Part shown: positions 7,643 to 15,792 of the stretch, piece after piece | How the letters are laid out: each line of letters starts with the position of its first letter | Position numbering within the stretch: position 1 is the stretch's first letter | Assembly (NCBI RefSeq): GCF_001278075.1 | Contig: NZ_CP011340.1 | Coordinates: 7,995,501 to 8,059,500, forward strand | DNA from: Streptomyces pristinaespiralis | Lineage (GTDB): Bacteria > Actinomycetota > Actinomycetes > Streptomycetales > Streptomycetaceae | Length of the DNA: 64,000 nt | Reading direction: 5' to 3' | Program-made: the position numbers and the translations under genes | Notes under the pieces: model-generated | Seen by the model: only the letters and a program-made list of their open reading frames with translations | The model's database searches: none | What the model was told of the DNA's origin: nothing

Positions 7643-9937
7643 ATGGCGGAAACCAGGCTGATCCAGGGCCGCTACCGACTGCTCGATCTCATCGGGCGGG
7701 GCGGCATGGGCGAGGTGTGGCGGGCCCGCGACGAATCCCTCGGCCGTCATGTGGCCGTCAAGTGCCTCAAGCCGATCGGGTCCCAGCACGACCGGTCCTT
7801 CACCCGGGTGCTGCGGGAACGCTTCCGCCGTGAGGCCCGCGTCGCCGCCGCCCTCCAGCACCGGGGCGTGACCGTCGTCCACGACTTCGGCGAGCACGAG
7901 GGCGTGCTGTACCTGGTGATGGAGCTGCTCGAGGGCCGCAACCTCAGCCAGCTGCTCGAGGACAACAAGCAGCAGCCGCTGTCCGTCACCGACGTCGTCG
8001 ACATCGCCGACCAGATCGCCGACGCCCTCGACTACACCCACGAACAGGGCATCGTGCACCGGGACCTCAAGCCCGCCAACATCATGCGGCTCACCGGCGG
8101 CGGGGTGAAGATCTGCGACTTCGGCATCGCGCGCCTCGGGGAGGACATCGGCTTCACGTCCAAGCTCACCGGCACCGGCATCGCCATGGGCACCCCGCAC
8201 TACATGTCACCGGAGCAGATCGCCGGCGGCCAGGTCGACCACCGCAGCGACCTGTACTCGCTGGGCTGTGTGCTCTACGAACTCGCCACCGGCGCCCCGC
8301 CGTTCGACGTCGGCGACACCTGGTCGATCCTCGTCGGGCACCGCGACACCGTGCCCCGGCCGTTGCGTGAACACCGGGACGAGATCCCGGAGTTCCTCGA
8401 CCTGATGGTCCTCGACCTGCTCGCGAAGACGCCAGAGGAGCGGCCCGCCGCCGCGGGCGACCTGCGGCGCAGGATCGGCGCGTCCGGACACACACGGCAC
8501 GCCCCCGCCGTCGTGCCGCTCCAGCGCCAGGTCCTGCCCGGCGCGTCGCGGGAGGCCGCGCTGCCCTACTGGACACGCGGCATGACGGTCGGTCACAAGG
8601 CGACCGGCGCCTTCGCCGTGCCGTCCGCGCCGCCGGGGCAGGACCACACCGCGGTGCTCACCGGCCGGTGGACCAGCCCGTCCGTCACCGCCCTCGCGGC
8701 CGCGTCCGTCGTCCCCGCCGTGCCCGCCGTCCCGCACAGCGGCGTCCGCGTCCCCGCCCAGGGCCCCGGCCGGCCCACTCCGCCGCCCGAGCTGCTCGCC
8801 GTCCTCGCCACCCGGCACAACGCGGGTCTGAGCCTCGGCCGCCTCGGCCGCTGGGAGGAGGCGGGGGAGGTGCACCGCGCGGTGGCCGCGGAACGCGAGA
8901 CGCTGCTGGGCGCCGACCATCCCGACACCCTCGCCAGCCGCTACGAGGTCGGCTTCAGTCTCAGCCGCACCGGCCGCGCCGCCGACGCGCTCGAGGAGTT
9001 CGGCCGTGTCGCCGCCGGCCGCGAACGCGCCCTCGGCCCCGACCATCCCGACACGCTCGCCGCCCGCCAGGAGACGGCGTACGTACTCGGCGGCCTCGGC
9101 CGGTACGCAGAGGCCGACCGGATCTACGCGGCCGTCCTCGAGTCCCGCGAGCGCACCATGGGGGCCGATCACCCCGACACCCTGCGCTGCCGGCACAACC
9201 TCGCCTTCAACCTGAGCCGGATGGGCCGCGTCGAGGACTCCTTCCGGATCGCCGGCGACGTGGCGGCCGCCCGCGCCCGCGTACTGGGCGACACCCACCG
9301 CGACACCCTGGTCACACGCTACGAAATGGCCTACGCCCTCGGTCTGATGGGCCGCTGGGCCGAGGCGCTCGCCACCTACCAGGACGTCGCCGCCGCCCGC
9401 GCCGCGACCCTCGGCCCCGACCACCCCGACACCCTCGCCGCCCGCTACGAGACCGGCATCTGCCTCGGCCGGCTCGGCCGCGGCGCGGAGGCACTGGACC
9501 TCTACCGCTCGCTCGTCGAGGACCGCACCCGCGTCTGCGGGCCCGACGACCCGGAGACACTTCGCGCCCGCCACGGACTCGGCGTCAATCTCGGCCGGCT
9601 CGGCCGCTGGGAGGAGGCGCTGGCCGAGGCGCGCGACGTGAGCGCCCTGCGCGAGCGGATCCTCGGCCCCGACCACCCCGACACGCTGGTGAGCCGGCGC
9701 GAGGTGGCCGTGGCGCTCGGCTGGCTGGCCCGCTGGGCCGAAGCGCTCGGCGTCTACGAGCAGGTGGCCCAGGAACGCGAGCGGGTCCTCGGACCCGAGC
9801 ACCCCGACGCGCTGTCCAGCAGGAACGACGAGGCGCACTGCCTGGAGCAGCTCGGCCGCCACACCGAGGCGGTGGAGCTGTACCGGCGGGTCGCCGCGCT
9901 GCGCGGGACGGTGACGGAGCAGGCACCCGGCGGTTAG
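7643..9937 (+). CDS. Ser/Thr protein kinase fused to nine TPR repeats
   Basis: 764 residues. The N-terminal 275 are a complete Hanks-type kinase: glycine loop IGRGGMGEVW, VAVKCLK lysine, HRDLKPANIM, DFGIAR and MSPEQ. A Pro/Ala-rich linker follows, then from about residue 385 nine consecutive 42-residue TPR units of the form LGPDHPDTLAARxxxAxxLxxLGRxxEA. That repeat type is common in NB-ARC/TPR signalling proteins. There is no membrane helix or PASTA domain, so it is cytosolic; the repeats probably recruit substrates or sense a ligand. ATG start with only a weak ribosome site. The FAD enzyme gene follows after 9 nt and is probably co-transcribed. Substrates unknown. Confidence 0.9.
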   Translation: MAETRLIQGRYRLLDLIGRGGMGEVWRARDESLGRHVAVKCLKPIGSQHDRSFTRVLRERFRREARVAAALQHRGVTVVHDFGEHEGVLYLVMELLEGRNLSQLLEDNKQQPLSVTDVVDIADQIADALDYTHEQGIVHRDLKPANIMRLTGGGVKICDFGIARLGEDIGFTSKLTGTGIAMGTPHYMSPEQIAGGQVDHRSDLYSLGCVLYELATGAPPFDVGDTWSILVGHRDTVPRPLREHRDEIPEFLDLMVLDLLAKTPEERPAAAGDLRRRIGASGHTRHAPAVVPLQRQVLPGASREAALPYWTRGMTVGHKATGAFAVPSAPPGQDHTAVLTGRWTSPSVTALAAASVVPAVPAVPHSGVRVPAQGPGRPTPPPELLAVLATRHNAGLSLGRLGRWEEAGEVHRAVAAERETLLGADHPDTLASRYEVGFSLSRTGRAADALEEFGRVAAGRERALGPDHPDTLAARQETAYVLGGLGRYAEADRIYAAVLESRERTMGADHPDTLRCRHNLAFNLSRMGRVEDSFRIAGDVAAARARVLGDTHRDTLVTRYEMAYALGLMGRWAEALATYQDVAAARAATLGPDHPDTLAARYETGICLGRLGRGAEALDLYRSLVEDRTRVCGPDDPETLRARHGLGVNLGRLGRWEEALAEARDVSALRERILGPDHPDTLVSRREVAVALGWLARWAEALGVYEQVAQERERVLGPEHPDALSSRNDEAHCLEQLGRHTEAVELYRRVAALRGTVTEQAPGG

Positions 9938-9946
9938 TGTCCGCCC

Positions 9947-11479
9947 ATGCCCGCACTCGCCTCGTACGACGCCGTCATCGTGGGCGGCGGCCACAACGGC
10001 CTGGTCGCCGCCGCCTATCTGGCCCGCGCCGGGCGCTCCGTCCTGCTGCTGGAGCGCCGGCCGCACACCGGGGGAGCGGCCGTCTCCACCCGCCCGTTCC
10101 CCGGTGTCGACGCCCGCCTGTCCCAGTTCTCCTATCTCGTCTCGCTGCTGCCCGACAAGATCGTGCGGGACCTGCGGCTGGACTTCGCGGTGCGGGGGCG
10201 CACCGTCTCCTCCTACACGCCCACGGGCGACGGCGGCCTGCTGGTGGGCGGCGCCCGGACGGAGGAGTCCTTCGGGGCCCTCACCGGCGGGGACCGCGAG
10301 TACGCGGCGTGGCGCGAGTTCTACGGCGTCACCGGTCAGGTCGCGCAGCGGGTCTTCCCGACGCTGACGGAGCCGCTGCCCACCCGGGACGAGCTACGGA
10401 CCCGAGTCGGCGACGAGCAGGCGTGGCGGATGCTCTTCGAGGAACCGATCGGCGCCGCGATCGAGAAACGGTTCACCCACGACGTGGTCCGCGGGGTCGT
10501 CCTCACCGACGCGCTCATCGGCACCTTCGCCGACGCCCACGATCCGTCGCTGGTACAGAACCGCTGCTTCCTGTACCACGTCATCGGCGGCGGCACGGGG
10601 GACTGGGACGTGCCCGTCGGCGGGATGGGCGCGCTCACCGACGCGCTGGCCGCCGCGGCGCGCGACGCCGGCGCGGAGTTCGCGCTCGGACACGAGGTCA
10701 CCCGGATCGACACCGACGGCGAGCGCGCAGAGGTCGCCTACCGGAACCGCGCGGGCGAGGGCGCGGTCGCCGCCCGCCGGGTCCTGGTGAACGCCTCGCC
10801 GCAGGCGCTCGCCGCGCTCCTCGGAGAGGAGAGCCCCGAACCGGCGGAGGGCGCGCAGCTGAAGGTCAACATGCTGCTGCGGCGGCTGCCGCGGCTGCGG
10901 GACGACTCGGTCGCGCCCGAGGACGCCTTCTCCGGCACGTTCCACGTCTCGGAGGGTTACGGGCAACTGGCCACCGCCTACCGGGAGGCCGCCGAGGGGC
11001 GGCTGCCGAGTGCTCCGCCGTCCGAGATCTACTGCCACTCGCTGACCGATCCGTCGATCCTCTCGCCGGAACTCGCGGCCCAGGGCTGCCACACGCTGAC
11101 GCTCTTCGGACTGCACACCCCCGCCAGGCTGTTCGCCGAGGACAACGAACGGACGCGCGCGGAGCTGCTGGCCGCGACGCTCACCGAACTCGACGCGTAC
11201 CTGGCGGAGCCGCTCGCCGACTGCCTCGCCCTCGACGCGAACGGCGAACCCTGCATCGAGGCGAAGACGCCGCTGGACCTTGAGCGGGAACTGCGGCTGC
11301 CCGGCGGCCACATCTTCCACCGCGACCTGTCCTGGCCGTACGCCGACGGCGCCACGGGCCGTTGGGGCGTGGAGACCGCGCACGCCAACATCCTGCTGTG
11401 CGGCGCGGGCGCCGTCCGCGGCGGCGGAGTCAGCGGCGTGCCGGGTCACAACGCCGCGATGGCCGCGCTGGGTCACTGA
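9947..11479 (+). CDS. FAD-dependent oxidoreductase, phytoene desaturase / PYROXD2-like
   Basis: 510 residues. The N-terminus DAVIVGGGHNGLVAAAYLARAG is a Rossmann dinucleotide site (GxGxxG variant) for FAD, followed by LLLERRPHTGGAAVSTRPFPG as in the CrtI/PYROXD2 group, and near residue 490 the FAD-closing motif CGAGAVRGGGVSGVPGHNAA. These enzymes are flavin-dependent amine or alkene oxidoreductases; the PYROXD2-like subgroup has no settled substrate. No carotenoid genes are nearby, so a role in carotenoid synthesis is not supported. It begins 9 nt after the kinase stop, suggesting a bicistronic message, and ends at a terminator facing the serine hydrolase. Confidence 0.85.
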   Translation: MPALASYDAVIVGGGHNGLVAAAYLARAGRSVLLLERRPHTGGAAVSTRPFPGVDARLSQFSYLVSLLPDKIVRDLRLDFAVRGRTVSSYTPTGDGGLLVGGARTEESFGALTGGDREYAAWREFYGVTGQVAQRVFPTLTEPLPTRDELRTRVGDEQAWRMLFEEPIGAAIEKRFTHDVVRGVVLTDALIGTFADAHDPSLVQNRCFLYHVIGGGTGDWDVPVGGMGALTDALAAAARDAGAEFALGHEVTRIDTDGERAEVAYRNRAGEGAVAARRVLVNASPQALAALLGEESPEPAEGAQLKVNMLLRRLPRLRDDSVAPEDAFSGTFHVSEGYGQLATAYREAAEGRLPSAPPSEIYCHSLTDPSILSPELAAQGCHTLTLFGLHTPARLFAEDNERTRAELLAATLTELDAYLAEPLADCLALDANGEPCIEAKTPLDLERELRLPGGHIFHRDLSWPYADGATGRWGVETAHANILLCGAGAVRGGGVSGVPGHNAAMAALGH

Positions 11480-11537
11480 CGCCCGGCGCTCCGCCGCCGA
11501 CGGGCGCGCTCGGCGCGTCGGGTGCCCGGCCCGGGGC

Positions 11538-11569
11538 GCGCCGCGACTTCACGGTAAGTCCCGCGGCGC
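11538..11569. terminator. inverted repeat between convergent genes
   Basis: GCGCCGCGACTT pairs with AAGTCCCGCGGCGC (two-base bulge). It sits between the rightward FAD enzyme and the leftward serine hydrolase and may end both transcripts. Confidence 0.5.
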
Positions 11570-11627
11570 ACTCCGGCGGTCCGGGCCGGCGGGCCGGTAT
11601 GCGGGGCGCCGGCCCGGTGAGTGCTCG

Positions 11628-13451
11628 TCAGTCCCGGGACGGTGTCCAGCCCTTGGGTTCGAGCAGGGCGGCGTCCTCGGGCCGGGACCCGTCGAAGGCC
11701 GCCGGGCCCGGGCCGTCCGCGACGTGGATCGCGTCGACGTAGGCGCCCCGGCCGACGTAGAGCTGGTCGGTCGCGTACCGCCAGCGCAGCCGTACCGGCG
11801 AGCCGCGCCACGCGGTCAGGTCCGCGGTGACCCGGTGCCATGCCCGCCCGGACCAGCCCGTCACCGAGCCGGCCGGGTGGGGCTCCTCCTCGCCGCCCTT
11901 GCGGACCGCGGTGAACGGGACCGGTTTCCAGGTCGCCCCGTCGTCCTGTGACGCCTCGAGGTACAGCGCGTCGGAGCGCGGTTCGGTGTCCCACCACAGC
12001 GAGCACCGCAGCAGCGGCCTGTCAGAGGCGAGGGCGAGCGCCGGCAGCGTGAGGGTCGCCGCCGTGGAGCCGGCCATGCCGGAGAACCAGGCGGTGCGGC
12101 CGTGGTCGGGGCGGACGGCCACGGCCCTGGCCATGTTGTTGGCCGCGGCGACCCGGGGCGCGCTGCCGGAGCGCCAGCTGCGGACGGGGTGGACGGAGTT
12201 GCCGAGCACGATCAGGAACGAGTCGGTGGTCGGGTCGAGGACGAGGCTGGTGCCGGTGAAGCCGGTGTGCCCGGCGGTGCGCGGTGTCGCCATCGCGCCC
12301 ATGTACCAGTGCTGGTAGAGCTCGAAGCCCAGGCCGTGCTCGTCGCCGGGGAAGGCCGTGTTGAAGTCGGAGAACATCAGCTCGACCGAGGCCGGGCGCA
12401 GGATGCGGGAGTCGCCGTAGACACCGCCGTTGAGCAGGGTGCGGGCGAGGACGGCCAGGTCCCAGGCGCAGGAGAAGACGCCGGCGTGGCCGGCCACGCC
12501 GCCGAAGCTGTACGCGTTCTCGTCGTGGACCTCGCCCCATACCATGCCGCGGTCGAGTCCGGACCACGGGAGCCTGGCGTCCTCGGTGGCCGCGATCTTC
12601 GGCTTCCAGGAGGGCGGTGGATTGAAACGAGTGCGGTGCATCCCGAGCGGAGCGGTGATCTCGTCGCGGAGCAGCGCATCCAGCGGACGGCCGGTGATCT
12701 TCTCCAGTACGAGCTGGAGCGAGATCAGGTTGAGATCGGAGTAGAGGTACGTGGTGCCGGGCGGGTTCGCCGGGGCCTCGTTCCACAGCCGCTCGAGCCT
12801 GGCCTCCTGCGTCGGCTCCTTGAACAGCGGGATCCAGGAACGGAAGCCGGAGGTGTGCGTGAGCAGCTGACGCACCGTGATGTCCTGCTTGCCCGCACCG
12901 GCGAACCGGGGCAGGTAGGAGGCGACCGGCGCCTCCAGCTCCAGCGTGCCCCGTTCGATCTGCTGCACCGCCAGGACGGACGTGAAGAGCTTGGAGACGG
13001 ACGCCAGGTCGAAGACGGTGTCCTCGGCCATGGCGATCTGCTGGTCGGCGGGGAGCTCGACGGCGGTGTCGGTCTTCTCGTCGTAAGCCGAGTAGCGCAG
13101 CGCCTTGCCGATCGCCCGGTGCAGCGCCACCGTGCCGCCCCGCCCGGCGAGCAGCACCGCACCCGCGTACCAGGGATGCTTGGGGGACGGGGCGAGGAAC
13201 TTCTCGGCGTCGAGGACCAGTTGGTCGAGGTGACGGGCCAGCAGCCCGGCCCGCTGCGGAGAGCCGTGCCGCAGCGTCGGCCGGTTCCCAGAGCCGCTGC
13301 CCGGGCCTGTCCCGCCGGTGTCCAGGGCTCCGTCGCCCCCGGCGGCCGCCGCGAAGGGGACCGGTCCCAGGGCGAGCGCACCGCCCAGCGTCAGCAGTCC
13401 GCCGCCCAGCCTCCGTCTGCTGATTCCTCTGCCCGCCGAGTCGTCGGTCAT
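11628..13451 (-). CDS. Tat-exported class C beta-lactamase-fold serine hydrolase
   Basis: 607 residues. N-terminus SRRRLGGGLLTLGGALALG is a twin-arginine signal, so the protein is exported folded. The catalytic domain (about 75-440) has SVSK (S-x-x-K), YSDLN (Y-x-N) and a later HTG, as in penicillin-binding-protein/beta-lactamase relatives; many such proteins are esterases or act on peptidoglycan fragments rather than drugs. Residues about 480-590 look like a beta-sandwich (WHRVTADLTAWRGSPVRLRW), perhaps for carbohydrate binding. ATG 13451 is preferred to frames extending to 13571 because the Tat signal then starts at residue 10 and AGGGG precedes it. Two GAAA-TTTC palindromes upstream suggest RpiR/MurR-type control tied to amino-sugar recycling (inference). 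Confidence 0.85.
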   Translation of the reverse strand: MTDDSAGRGISRRRLGGGLLTLGGALALGPVPFAAAAGGDGALDTGGTGPGSGSGNRPTLRHGSPQRAGLLARHLDQLVLDAEKFLAPSPKHPWYAGAVLLAGRGGTVALHRAIGKALRYSAYDEKTDTAVELPADQQIAMAEDTVFDLASVSKLFTSVLAVQQIERGTLELEAPVASYLPRFAGAGKQDITVRQLLTHTSGFRSWIPLFKEPTQEARLERLWNEAPANPPGTTYLYSDLNLISLQLVLEKITGRPLDALLRDEITAPLGMHRTRFNPPPSWKPKIAATEDARLPWSGLDRGMVWGEVHDENAYSFGGVAGHAGVFSCAWDLAVLARTLLNGGVYGDSRILRPASVELMFSDFNTAFPGDEHGLGFELYQHWYMGAMATPRTAGHTGFTGTSLVLDPTTDSFLIVLGNSVHPVRSWRSGSAPRVAAANNMARAVAVRPDHGRTAWFSGMAGSTAATLTLPALALASDRPLLRCSLWWDTEPRSDALYLEASQDDGATWKPVPFTAVRKGGEEEPHPAGSVTGWSGRAWHRVTADLTAWRGSPVRLRWRYATDQLYVGRGAYVDAIHVADGPGPAAFDGSRPEDAALLEPKGWTPSRD

Positions 13452-13475
13452 ACGGACCCCTCTCTGCGCGTCCTT

Positions 13476-13515
13476 GAAAGTATCTTTCGGATCTTCCACG
13501 ACACGTGAAACTTTC
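13476..13515 (-). promoter_or_regulatory. GAAA-n-TTTC palindromes upstream of the serine hydrolase
   Basis: Two related inverted repeats, GAAAGTATCTTTC (13476-13488) and GAAACTTTC (13507-13515), lie 25-65 nt upstream of the hydrolase start. They resemble sites of RpiR-family sugar-phosphate regulators. No such regulator gene is in the window. Confidence 0.5.
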
Positions 13516-13592
13516 TTGCGATCCTCGGCGTCTGTCAACCACTCCAAAGACATCTCAACAAGGGGAAGCATCCCCCTGCGCGAACTTCACGG

Positions 13593-13740
13593 TCAGCACG
13601 TCAGCCGGCCCCGCCGTCGGGCCTCGCCCCGGCGCCGGACCGCACCCAAGGTCTCGAGCCACTCCAGTTGGTACCGCACGCTCGAAGGCGAGGACAGGCC
13701 GACTCCGGCAGCGATCTCCCTCAGCGACGCAGTGGCGTGA
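13593..13740 (-). pseudogene. LexA-type winged-helix fragment
   Basis: The reverse strand encodes about 50 residues, ATASLREIAAGVGLSSPSSV then RYQLEWLETLGAVRRRG, close to the LexA N-terminal DNA-binding domain (usual form SVREIAEAVGLSSPSSVHYQL). There is no start codon, the preceding in-frame codon is a stop a few residues earlier, and the frame ends in TGA at 13593. The catalytic half of LexA is absent. It overlaps the 3' end of the MerR gene in another frame. It is a gene remnant left by rearrangement. Confidence 0.55.
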
Positions 13741-14173
13741 GTTCTTCGTCAGTTGAAGGGGAGGGGGCGTGACATTGACGGGTGGCGGCGTCGCCTTGGT
13801 CGACAAGGTCCTCGTACACGCCGACCTTGAAGCGGATCAGGTCCAGGGACTCGGTGAGCCTGCCGATCTGAGTGGTGACGTGTGCCTGGTGCTCGCGCAT
13901 GAGCGCGAGTCTTTCTTCCTCATTACCGGCTCCCTCTCGCACGAGGTCGGCGTACCGGCTGAGCACGGGCAGGGGCATGCCCGAGGCACGGAGAATGATG
14001 CAGACGGTCAGCCAGTCGACGTCATCCTGGCTGTAGACGCGGCGCCCACCGGGCCCGCGTCGTACGGGATTGACGAAGAGGCCCTCGCGCTCGTAGAAGC
14101 GCAACGCGTGAACGCTCAAGCCGGTGCGCTCGGCGACCTGGCCGATGCTCAGACTTGTGGTGATCTCAGCCAT
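13721..14173 (-). CDS. MerR family transcriptional regulator
   Basis: 150 residues. N-terminal winged helix LSIGQVAERTGLSVHALRFYEREGL is typical of MerR, followed by the second wing RRVYSQDDVDWL, then a long dimerisation helix (LMREHQAHVTTQIGRLTESLDLIRFKV). The short C-terminus has a single Cys (RQCHAPSP), so it lacks the multi-Cys metal site of MerR/CueR; many relatives sense organic compounds or redox stress. ATG 14173. It is divergent from an aldo/keto reductase, with a 19-bp-spaced promoter between them. The last residues overlap the LexA-like remnant and may be non-native. Confidence 0.85.
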   Translation of the reverse strand: MAEITTSLSIGQVAERTGLSVHALRFYEREGLFVNPVRRGPGGRRVYSQDDVDWLTVCIILRASGMPLPVLSRYADLVREGAGNEEERLALMREHQAHVTTQIGRLTESLDLIRFKVGVYEDLVDQGDAATRQCHAPSPSTDEELTPLRR

Positions 14174-14192
14174 GCCGCCCAGGGTAACGGGG

Positions 14193-14223
14193 TTGATCTA
14201 GAGCCGGGTCTAGAACCTAACGT
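14193..14223 (+). promoter_or_regulatory. MerR-type promoter with 19-bp spacer
   Basis: A -35-like TTGATC (14193-14198) and -10-like TAACGT (14218-14223) are separated by 19 bp. The spacer contains the inverted repeat TCTAGA-GCCGGG-TCTAGA (14197-14214). An overlong spacer with the operator inside is the signature of MerR-activated promoters, where the regulator twists DNA to align the elements. It faces the aldo/keto reductase. Confidence 0.7.
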
Positions 14224-14287
14224 CCGTCGTGCGACCGGCTCTTCTGCCCGCTCCATGTGCTGAGTAGAACCACTGGGAGGCATCATC

Positions 14288-15346
14288 ATGCGTTATCGCA
14301 CCCTCGGCAAAACCGGTATCGAGGTCAGCGTCCACTGCCTCGGGACCATGATGTTCCAGAAAGGCTGCAATCCCGATCACGACGATTGCGTCCGCATCAT
14401 TCACGCTGCCCTCGACGAGGGAATCAACTTCGTCGACACCGCGGACATGTACGGACAGGGCGAGTCCGAGGAGATCGTGGGCAAGGCGCTGCGGGGGCGC
14501 CGGGACGACGTCGTACTCGCCACCAAGGTCCACTTCCCCATGGGTGAGGGCCGCAACCGCGGTGGCAACTCGCGGCGTTGGATTCTCAAGGCGGTCGAGG
14601 ACAGCCTCAGGCGACTGGACACCGACTGGATCGACCTCTACCAGGTGCACTTCCCTGACCATCGCACCGATATCGAGGAGACGCTCTCGGTACTGACCGA
14701 CCTCGTGCACCAGGGAAAGATCCGCGCCTTCGGCTGCTCGAACTACCAGGCCGAGGAGATCGTCGAGGCACACCACGTCTCCGAGCGGCGCAGTCTCGGG
14801 CGCTTCCGCACCGACCAGCCGCCCTACTCGATTCTGGCCCGCGGGATCGAAACGTCGCTCCTGCCCGTCTGCGAGCGCTACGGGATGGGGGTACTGGTCT
14901 GGAGCCCTCTCGCCTTCGGATTCCTCACCGGCAAGCACCGCAAGGACCAGCCCATCGACCTGGCAGTCGGCCGTGCCGCGCTCCGGCCGGCGTTCTTCGA
15001 TCCCTCGATCGCCGAGAACGCCGCCAAGCTCGACGCCGTCGAACAACTTGTAGAACTCGCGACGAGCATCGGCTGCACCCTCCCCCAGCTCGCCATCGCC
15101 TTCACCGTGGCCCACCCCGCCGTCACCTCGGCGATCATCGGACCGCGGACCATGCGACAACTGCAGGACCTGCTCAAGGGCGCCGCACTCACCCTCGACG
15201 ATGCAGCCCTCGACCGAATCGACGAAATCGTGCCGCCCGGAACGAACCTCTACAACCCGGCAGCATCCTTCCCTCCGCGATCACTGACCGAGACCGCGTT
15301 GCGGCGCCGCCCACTCACCGAACGCTCCGCAGCCTGCTGGACCTGA
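14288..15346 (+). CDS. aldo/keto reductase
   Basis: 352 residues, TIM-barrel NADPH-dependent aldo/keto reductase. The catalytic tetrad is visible: D50, Y55 (FVDTADMYGQGESE), K80 (LATKVHF) and the His of LYQVHFPDHRTD. GCSNY and the late AIIGPRTMRQLQDLL form the cofactor side. It belongs to the YajO/Kv-beta-like group that reduces aldehydes or ketones. Start ATG 14288 behind GGGAGG. The MerR-type promoter upstream and divergent regulator suggest induction by a toxic aldehyde or drug. A terminator hairpin follows. Confidence 0.9.
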   Translation: MRYRTLGKTGIEVSVHCLGTMMFQKGCNPDHDDCVRIIHAALDEGINFVDTADMYGQGESEEIVGKALRGRRDDVVLATKVHFPMGEGRNRGGNSRRWILKAVEDSLRRLDTDWIDLYQVHFPDHRTDIEETLSVLTDLVHQGKIRAFGCSNYQAEEIVEAHHVSERRSLGRFRTDQPPYSILARGIETSLLPVCERYGMGVLVWSPLAFGFLTGKHRKDQPIDLAVGRAALRPAFFDPSIAENAAKLDAVEQLVELATSIGCTLPQLAIAFTVAHPAVTSAIIGPRTMRQLQDLLKGAALTLDDAALDRIDEIVPPGTNLYNPAASFPPRSLTETALRRRPLTERSAACWT

Positions 15347-15364
15347 ATCCGCAGAGAAATTGTC

Positions 15365-15395
15365 GCCCCGCACCCGCAACGGACGGATGCGGGGC
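15365..15395 (+). terminator. hairpin terminator after the aldo/keto reductase
   Basis: Perfect 8-bp inverted repeat GCCCCGCA / TGCGGGGC with a 15-nt loop, 18 nt after the stop. Confidence 0.65.
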
Positions 15396-15792
15396 CGGCC
15401 CAGCCCGATCCGGCCTCGTGGAACAACACAGCCCCCTCTCAAGGAGAACACGCTATCGAGGGACCGAGGAGCATGCTTGGCCCCAGGTCGCCGGGCAGCA
15501 CCCGGAATGAGGGTCCTGGAAGCGCTGCGGAGCAGCGAGTCGCCGGTCCCGTCGCAGCGGCCGTGCCCGGGCTGATGCGAGAGGGACGTCGAGCGAGGTG
15601 CCCCCGGTTGATCGGGAACGGCCACCGGCGGCCTCCAATGGAGGCTGTCGTACACAGAGTCCCGCCACGGCTCGAGGTGTCCTGCCCACGGGTCGTGGTC
15701 GCCGTGGATGACGTTCGGGCAACCACACCGGCGAAGTCGTCCGCGTTCGGGAAGGACGGCCGACCGGAATGCCGCCCCGCGGCGCGACTGCT
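15396..15792. other. gene-free stretch
   Basis: No open frame here has family motifs, a credible ribosome site and normal codon bias together. A leftward frame with HGDHDPWAGHLEPWRDSVYD looks faintly protein-like and could be gene debris. I see no repeat or operator. Confidence 0.4.

Noticed and set aside
9947..11479. Carotenoid phytoene desaturase function
   Set aside because: The fold matches, but the sequence is closer to PYROXD2-like proteins and no carotenoid genes are near.
12102..13508. A 468-codon frame opposite the serine hydrolase
   Set aside because: Gly/Arg/Val-rich shadow with no ribosome site; the hydrolase on the other strand has complete catalytic motifs.
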